In this document: in pieces, positions 59,292-64,000 of the stretch | Layout of the letters: each line of letters begins with the position of its first letter | Numbering within the stretch: position 1 is the first letter of the stretch | Assembly: GCF_002223055.1 (NCBI RefSeq) | Contig: NZ_NKFL01000006.1 | Location: 1,240,001 to 1,304,000, forward strand | Source: Burkholderia sp. HI2500 | GTDB taxonomy: Bacteria > Pseudomonadota > Gammaproteobacteria > Burkholderiales > Burkholderiaceae | DNA length: 64,000 nt | Direction: 5' to 3' | The notes under the pieces: generated by a model | What the model was told of the DNA's origin: nothing | What the model saw: the letters and a program-made list of their open reading frames with translations, nothing else | Database searches by the model: none | Position numbers and translations under genes: made by a program

Positions 59292-61064
59292 ATGCTTTCA
59301 ACCAGCACACGCGGATCGGTGCCTGCCGTTCCGCCCGCCACCGGCCCGCGCGATGCGATTCCCGCGCTGCCGGTCAGCAGCCTGCAGCCGCTCGCCGGCA
59401 TGCTGCGCTGGATCGTCGTCGCGGTACTGACCATCGCGGTCGCGCTGCCGCTCGGCTTCATCCTGTTCCAGAGCCTGCTGTCCGCGCCGTTCTTCGATGC
59501 GAACAAGACGCTCGGCATCGAGGGCTTCCGTTTCGTCTTCAGCGATCCCGATTTCTGGTCGGCCGTGAAGAACTCGTTCATCATCGCCGGCGGGATGCTG
59601 TTCATCTCGATCCCGCTCGGCGGCATCCTCGCGTTCCTGATGGTGCGCACCGACCTGCCCGGCCGCCGCTGGCTCGAACCGCTGCTGCTCACGCCCGTGT
59701 TCGTGTCGCCGATGGTGCTCGCATTCGGCTACGTGGTCGCGGCCGGCCCGGTCGGCTTCTATTCGGTGTGGTTCAAGGCACTGTTCGGGGTGCAAAGCGT
59801 GCCCTGGAACGTGTACTCGGTCTTCGCGATCACGGTGATCGTCGGCCTCACGCACGTGCCGCACGTGTACCTGTACTCGTCGGCCGCGCTGCGCAACCTC
59901 GGCTCGGATGTCGAGGAAGCCGCGCGCGTGACGGGCGCCCGCCCGTTCCGCGTCGCGCTCGACGTGAGCCTGCCGATGACGATGCCCGCGCTGCTGTTCG
60001 CCGGCGTGCTGGTGTTCTTCCTCGGCTTCGAGGTGTTCGGGCTGCCGCTCGTGCTCGGCGATCCGGAAGGCCACCTCGTGCTCGCGACCTACCTGTACAA
60101 GCTGACCAACAAGCTCGGCGTGCCGTCGTATCACCTGATGGCCGCGGTCGCGGTGTGCATCGTCGCGATCACGTTCCCGCTCGTGCTGCTGCAGCGCCGC
60201 CTGCTGAAGACCGCGAACCGCTTCGTCACCGTGAAGGGCAAGGCCGGCCGCGCGACGGTGCTGCCGCTCGGCGTATGGCGCTGGGTCGCGCTCGCGATCG
60301 TCGCGCTGTGGCTGATGCTGACCGTGATCGTGCCGATCTCGGGCATCGTGCTGCGCGCGTTCGTGACCAACTGGGGCGAAGGCGTCGCGCTCGCCGACGT
60401 GCTCACGCTGTCGAACTTCATCGAACTGTTCGAGCAGGACAACCTGGTGCGCGCGATCGTCAATACGCTCGGCGTCGGCGTGATCGGCGGCGCGCTCGCG
60501 ATTGGCTTCTACTCGCTCGTCGCGTTCGCCGGCCACCGCCGCCCCGACTGGGCCACCAAGCTGCTCGACTACCTCGTGCTGCTGCCGCGCGCGGTGCCCG
60601 GCCTGCTCGCCGGTCTCGCGTTCCTGTGGATCTTCCTGTTCGTCCCCGGCCTGCGCGAGCTGAAGAACTCGATGTGGAGCATCTGGATCGCGTACACGGT
60701 CGTGTGGCTCGCGTACGGGATGCGGCTCATCCAGAGCGCGCTGCTGCAGGTCGGCCCCGAGCTCGAGGAAGCCGGCCGCAGCGTCGGCGCGACGCGCAGC
60801 CGCGTGTCGCTCGACGTGACGCTGCCGCTCGTGCGTTTCGGCCTGCTCGCCGCGTGGCTCCTGATCTTCATGATCTTCGAGCGCGAATACTCGACGGCCG
60901 TCTACCTGCTGTCGCCCGGCACCGAAGTGATCGGCGCGCTGCTCGTGTCGCTGTGGGCGACCGGCGCCGTCGACCAGGTCGCCGCGCTTTCTGTCATCAA
61001 CATTGCGATGGTCGGCGCCGGTCTCGGCGTGGCCCTGCGTTTCGGAGTGAAACTTCATGGATAA
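59292..61064 (+). CDS. ABC transporter permease, fused double-domain (FbpB/AfuB type)
   Basis: This 590-residue permease contains two complete BPD_transp_1 domains in one chain, about twelve helices. Each has an EAA loop: EEAARVTGARPFRVALDVSL near residue 212 and EEAGRSVGATRSRVSLDVTL near residue 495. This two-in-one layout is typical of the iron(III)/AfuB/PhnU group and matches the binding protein upstream. The ATG follows GGGGTG. It overlaps the ATPase gene by 8 bp. Confidence 0.93.
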   Translation: MLSTSTRGSVPAVPPATGPRDAIPALPVSSLQPLAGMLRWIVVAVLTIAVALPLGFILFQSLLSAPFFDANKTLGIEGFRFVFSDPDFWSAVKNSFIIAGGMLFISIPLGGILAFLMVRTDLPGRRWLEPLLLTPVFVSPMVLAFGYVVAAGPVGFYSVWFKALFGVQSVPWNVYSVFAITVIVGLTHVPHVYLYSSAALRNLGSDVEEAARVTGARPFRVALDVSLPMTMPALLFAGVLVFFLGFEVFGLPLVLGDPEGHLVLATYLYKLTNKLGVPSYHLMAAVAVCIVAITFPLVLLQRRLLKTANRFVTVKGKAGRATVLPLGVWRWVALAIVALWLMLTVIVPISGIVLRAFVTNWGEGVALADVLTLSNFIELFEQDNLVRAIVNTLGVGVIGGALAIGFYSLVAFAGHRRPDWATKLLDYLVLLPRAVPGLLAGLAFLWIFLFVPGLRELKNSMWSIWIAYTVVWLAYGMRLIQSALLQVGPELEEAGRSVGATRSRVSLDVTLPLVRFGLLAAWLLIFMIFEREYSTAVYLLSPGTEVIGALLVSLWATGAVDQVAALSVINIAMVGAGLGVALRFGVKLHG

Positions 61065-62124
61065 GCTCATCGTCGACAACCTGCACCTCAGCTACGGCAC
61101 CCATCCGATCCTCAAGGGCGTGTCGTTCGAACTGAAGGCCGGCGAAGTCGTGTGCCTGCTCGGCGCGTCGGGCAGCGGCAAGACCACGCTGCTGCGCGCG
61201 GTGGCCGGCCTCGAACAGCCGTCCGACGGCCGCATCCAGCTCGACGACCGCGTGTTCTTCGACGGCGCGCAGCGCGTCGACCTGCCCGTCGAGCAGCGCT
61301 CGCTCGGGCTCGTGTTCCAGTCGTACGCGCTGTGGCCGCACCGTACCGTCGCCGACAACGTCGGCTACGGGCTGAAGCTGCGCCGCGTCGCACCGGCCGA
61401 ACAGAAGCGCCGCGTGCAGTCCGCGCTCGACCAGCTCGGCCTCGGCCATCTCGCGGAACGCTTCCCGCATCAGCTGTCGGGCGGCCAGCAGCAGCGCGTC
61501 GCGATTGCGCGCGCGCTCGTCTACAACCCGCCGGTGATCCTGCTCGACGAACCGCTGTCGAACCTCGACGCCAAGCTGCGCGAGGAAGCGCGCGCATGGC
61601 TGCGCGAGCTGATCGTGTCGCTCGGGCTGTCGGCCCTGTGCGTGACGCACGACCAGACCGAAGCAATGGCGATGTCCGACCGCATCCTGCTGCTGCGCAA
61701 CGGCCGCATCGAGCAGGAAGGCACGCCGGCCGAGCTGTACGGCGCGCCGCGCTCGCTGTACACGGCCGAGTTCATGGGCAGCAACAACCGGATCGACGCG
61801 CGCGTCGCGGCCATTGACGGCGAACGCGTGACGCTCGCCGGCGACGGCTGGGAACTGCAGGCGCTCGCCCGCGACACCTTCGCGCCGGGCCAGGACGCGC
61901 AGGCCGTGATCCGCCTCGAGCGTGTGCAGGTCGCCGACGGCCCGGGCGCGAACCGGCTGCAGGCCGACCTCGTCACGTCGATGTATCTCGGCGACCGCTG
62001 GGAATACCTGTTCCATTGCGGCGAGATGCGCCTGCGCGCATTCGGCCACGTGCCGCGCGCAGCGGGCAAGCACTGGATCGAATTCCCGGCCAACGACTGC
62101 TGGGCGTTCGCGAAAGCGGGCTGA
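61057..62124 (+). CDS. ABC transporter ATP-binding protein with TOBE domain (FbpC/PotA type)
   Basis: This 355-residue ATPase has Walker A LLGASGSGKTTLLRAVAG near residue 34, signature LSGGQQQRVAIARAL near 140, Walker B VILLDEPLSNLDAKLRE near 160 and the THDQTEAM switch. The C-terminal TOBE domain (about residues 245-350) marks the CUT1/iron-type importers and may sense transport state. It overlaps the permease and ends 130 bp before the porin gene. Confidence 0.93.
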   Translation: MDKLIVDNLHLSYGTHPILKGVSFELKAGEVVCLLGASGSGKTTLLRAVAGLEQPSDGRIQLDDRVFFDGAQRVDLPVEQRSLGLVFQSYALWPHRTVADNVGYGLKLRRVAPAEQKRRVQSALDQLGLGHLAERFPHQLSGGQQQRVAIARALVYNPPVILLDEPLSNLDAKLREEARAWLRELIVSLGLSALCVTHDQTEAMAMSDRILLLRNGRIEQEGTPAELYGAPRSLYTAEFMGSNNRIDARVAAIDGERVTLAGDGWELQALARDTFAPGQDAQAVIRLERVQVADGPGANRLQADLVTSMYLGDRWEYLFHCGEMRLRAFGHVPRAAGKHWIEFPANDCWAFAKAG

Positions 62125-62254
62125 CCCCGTCGCGGCGGCCCACGCGCCGCCGCGCATGCATTCGCGCACACCTCCCTTCGCGCTCCGCATCGGCGCGACG
62201 CGTACCCGCTTTCTGTTTCAACCCGCCCACAAAAACCAAGGAGACACCGTCAAA

Positions 62255-63346
62255 ATGAAGTCACGCGCAGAACGTTCCATTCGAACAGTAGTCCTCACCA
62301 GTTCGGCCGCGGCAGCCTGTATCGCCGTGCCGGCCGCGCACGCGCAGTCGTCGGTCACGATCTACGGGATCATGGACGCCGGCATCGAGTTCGCGAACCA
62401 CGCGGCGCCGGAAGGCGGCAATTCCGTCAAGCTCAAGTCGGGCAACAAGAACACGTCGCGGTGGGGCTTGCGCGGCGTCGAGGATCTCGGCGGCGGGCTG
62501 AAGGCGGTGTTCCGGCTGGAAAGCGGGATCGACCTCGCGAACGGCGCGTCCGACGACGGCCCCGACTCGATCTTCGCGCGCCGCGCAACGGTCGGCCTGA
62601 AAAGCAAATGGGGCGAACTGACGCTCGGCCGCAACTTCACCGTCACGTATGACTACATGATGCCGTTCGACCCGATGGGTTACTCGCAGAACTATTCATG
62701 GGCCTCGTCGTCGATGGCGACCGGCGGGCGCAAGGATGGCATGTTCACGCGCTCGTCGAATGCGGTGCGCTACGACGGTGAATTCAGCGGCTTCAAGTTC
62801 GGCGCGTTGTACGGCTTCGGCAACGTGCCGGGCAGCATCAAGACCAGCTCGAAATACGACTTCGCGGCCGGCTACGAAACAGGCCCGTTCGCCGCGGTGG
62901 TCGCGTTCGACCGGCAGAACGGCGCGGCCGACAGCGTCACGCCGGCCGATGCGGTCAACTATATCCAGGGCATCCATGCCGGCCTGAGCTACGACTTCGG
63001 CAACCTGAAGACGATGGCCGGCTACCGCAACTACAAGCGCACGTATCGCACGAGCGCCGCGAACCAGTTGAGCGACATGTACTGGGTCGGCGGCTCGTAT
63101 CAGTTCACGCCGACGTTCTCGCTGATCGGCGCCGTGTATCACCAGAACATCAAGGGCGGCACGGATGCCGATCCGACGCTCGTGTCGATGCGCGCGCAAT
63201 ACGCGCTGTCGAAGCGCACGGTGCTGTACGCAGCCGGTGCATTCGCGATCGGGCAGCATGGGCAGAAGGTCGGTGTATCGCGCGATGTCAACGGGTACGG
63301 CACCACGCAGGTCGGGGTGACGGCCGGGATTCAGCAGCGGTTCTGA
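62255..63346 (+). CDS. Gram-negative porin, possibly dedicated to the adjacent ABC importer
   Basis: This 363-residue outer-membrane porin has a signal ending AHA-QS near residue 30, the mature start SSVTIYGIMDAGIEF, alternating amphipathic strands, and a C-terminal phenylalanine (TAGIQQRF). It is only moderately similar to the other porin in the window and 41 residues shorter. A strong AAGGAGA ribosome-binding site is present and no terminator is visible between it and the ATPase gene, so it is probably cotranscribed with the importer and supplies outer-membrane entry for the same substrate. Confidence 0.93.
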   Translation: MKSRAERSIRTVVLTSSAAAACIAVPAAHAQSSVTIYGIMDAGIEFANHAAPEGGNSVKLKSGNKNTSRWGLRGVEDLGGGLKAVFRLESGIDLANGASDDGPDSIFARRATVGLKSKWGELTLGRNFTVTYDYMMPFDPMGYSQNYSWASSSMATGGRKDGMFTRSSNAVRYDGEFSGFKFGALYGFGNVPGSIKTSSKYDFAAGYETGPFAAVVAFDRQNGAADSVTPADAVNYIQGIHAGLSYDFGNLKTMAGYRNYKRTYRTSAANQLSDMYWVGGSYQFTPTFSLIGAVYHQNIKGGTDADPTLVSMRAQYALSKRTVLYAAGAFAIGQHGQKVGVSRDVNGYGTTQVGVTAGIQQRF

Positions 63347-63534
63347 GTCTGATGCGGCGGATGGCGGCGCGCGCGTTGCGTCGCTGCGCCGCGTCGCCCG
63401 TTCACTCGCGACGGGCCACCGTACCCTTGTTTGTTGCACGAAGCGTGCTCGCCGTACCCATCGGTATCGTGAAGAGATCACGTGCGTGAACGGTGCCCGC
63501 CGTGCGTTCGGCCACGCGGTGCACCGCCGCTTCT

Positions 63535-64000
63535 TCATCTGCCCTCGTCCATCGTGAACACCGATCGCACGAGGCTGCTCGTATCGCCCCAATGCACGCC
63601 GACGTCCGCCAGCGGCACTACCCGCGTCTCGATTGCCAGCCCCGCCGGCCCGGCCGCGTCGAATACGCCGCGCACCGAGGCCAGCAGGCGCGGCAACGGC
63701 ACACTGCCGAGGCCGCTGCCCATCAGCTCGATGGCGGTCGCCCGCAGCACCGCGCCCGGCAGCAGCACATCCGCGCCGCCGATCGAACCGATCTGCACGA
63801 AGCGCAGCCGGCGGCCTTCGGGCGTCGCCTTCGCCGCAGCAACCAGCAGCGTCTGCGCGCTGGCACCCCACAAATAGTCGAGCACAACGTCTACGCCTGC
63901 GCGAAAGTGTGGCTCGAGCGCACGCGCCAGATGCGCGTCGTCCTGCTGCAGCGACACGACGGCATCCGCGCCCGCGTTCAGCAATGCCTGCGGCGCAGCC
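63535..64000 (-). CDS. Medium-chain zinc-type alcohol dehydrogenase/quinone oxidoreductase, C-terminal part
   Basis: The frame is open to the right edge, leaving 155 codons of the C-terminal half. LLNAGADAVVSLQQDD and VDVVLDYLWGASAQTLL are the nucleotide-binding region of the MDR superfamily (acryloyl-CoA/quinone-reductase type), and RLRFVQIGSIGGADVLLPGAVLR is the usual end of the coenzyme domain. The N-terminal catalytic domain lies outside the window, so zinc content and substrate cannot be judged. The truncation is due to the window edge. Confidence 0.8.
   Translation of the reverse strand, partial: AAPQALLNAGADAVVSLQQDDAHLARALEPHFRAGVDVVLDYLWGASAQTLLVAAAKATPEGRRLRFVQIGSIGGADVLLPGAVLRATAIELMGSGLGSVPLPRLLASVRGVFDAAGPAGLAIETRVVPLADVGVHWGDTSSLVRSVFTMDEGR

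Noticed and set aside
35011..63346. The two porin genes as a recent duplication
   Set aside because: They share only the signal-peptide end, the first strand and the C-terminal Phe; the lengths and loops differ, so they are old paralogues.
1..64000. CRISPR arrays, tRNA/rRNA genes, insertion sequences, prophage or plasmid origin
   Set aside because: I saw no spaced direct-repeat array, no transposase or integrase motif, no terminal inverted repeats around gene blocks and no tRNA cloverleaf; this was by eye and cannot exclude a small RNA gene.

Overview
The window is about 64 kb of high-GC, gene-dense DNA from a Burkholderia-type betaproteobacterium. The support is strong codon bias to G/C in third positions, two trimeric general porins of the Burkholderiales type, several LysR/AraC/MocR regulators placed beside their likely targets, and a proteobacterial secreted levansucrase/levanase pair. 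The dense accessory metabolism and lack of housekeeping genes fit a secondary replicon of the Burkholderia cepacia complex, but this is inference. I found no rRNA, tRNA, CRISPR array, insertion sequence or phage gene.

Layout. 1-5 kb: the end of a YqaA/DedA-like membrane protein, a Cache-domain chemoreceptor, and an acyl-CoA synthetase divergent from a Crp/Fnr regulator. 5-13.3 kb: a tripartite RND efflux operon that ends in its own two-component system. 13.4-17.5 kb: a LysE exporter, an AraC regulator, an SDR, a BamE-like lipoprotein and an AI-2E/PerM family membrane protein. 17.6-19.9 kb: a XenA-type old yellow enzyme and a DJ-1/PfpI protein, with two near-identical TetR/NemR-like palindromes upstream and no tetR gene in sight. 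20-24.5 kb: a levan module. A LacI-family repressor diverges from a GH68 levansucrase followed by a GH32 levanase; two palindromic operators lie on a recognisable promoter and an intrinsic terminator lies between the two enzymes. 24.6-29.3 kb: an SDR with a striking operator, a LysR, and a MocR regulator with an AhpD-like protein and a cupin. 29.5-34.8 kb: a TetR-controlled drug exporter made of membrane fusion lipoprotein, ABC ATPase, ABC permease and outer-membrane factor. 35-39.3 kb: a porin, a lone squalene/phytoene synthase and a lipoprotein glycerophosphodiester phosphodiesterase.

39.4-52.5 kb is a sulfur region. It holds a four-domain rhodanese and a cysteine/thiol dioxygenase with a divergent LysR; an acyl-CoA-dehydrogenase-like flavoprotein; and, divergent from that, a run of SsuD-like monooxygenase, class II aldolase, sulfonate ABC transporter, membrane cytochrome c, second sulfonate-binding protein and MOSC protein. 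The mix of aldolase and cytochrome c with an Ssu-type transporter is the best candidate here for an undescribed pathway.

52.6-64 kb: a TctDE-like two-component system, a Bcr/CflA-type MFS exporter divergent from a second MocR regulator, then a binding protein, fused double permease, ATPase and porin. The last four look like one uptake route from outer to inner membrane. The window closes in the C-terminal half of a medium-chain dehydrogenase. Start codons were chosen by Shine-Dalgarno sequence and family alignment from memory; where they differ from the longest reading frame this is stated.
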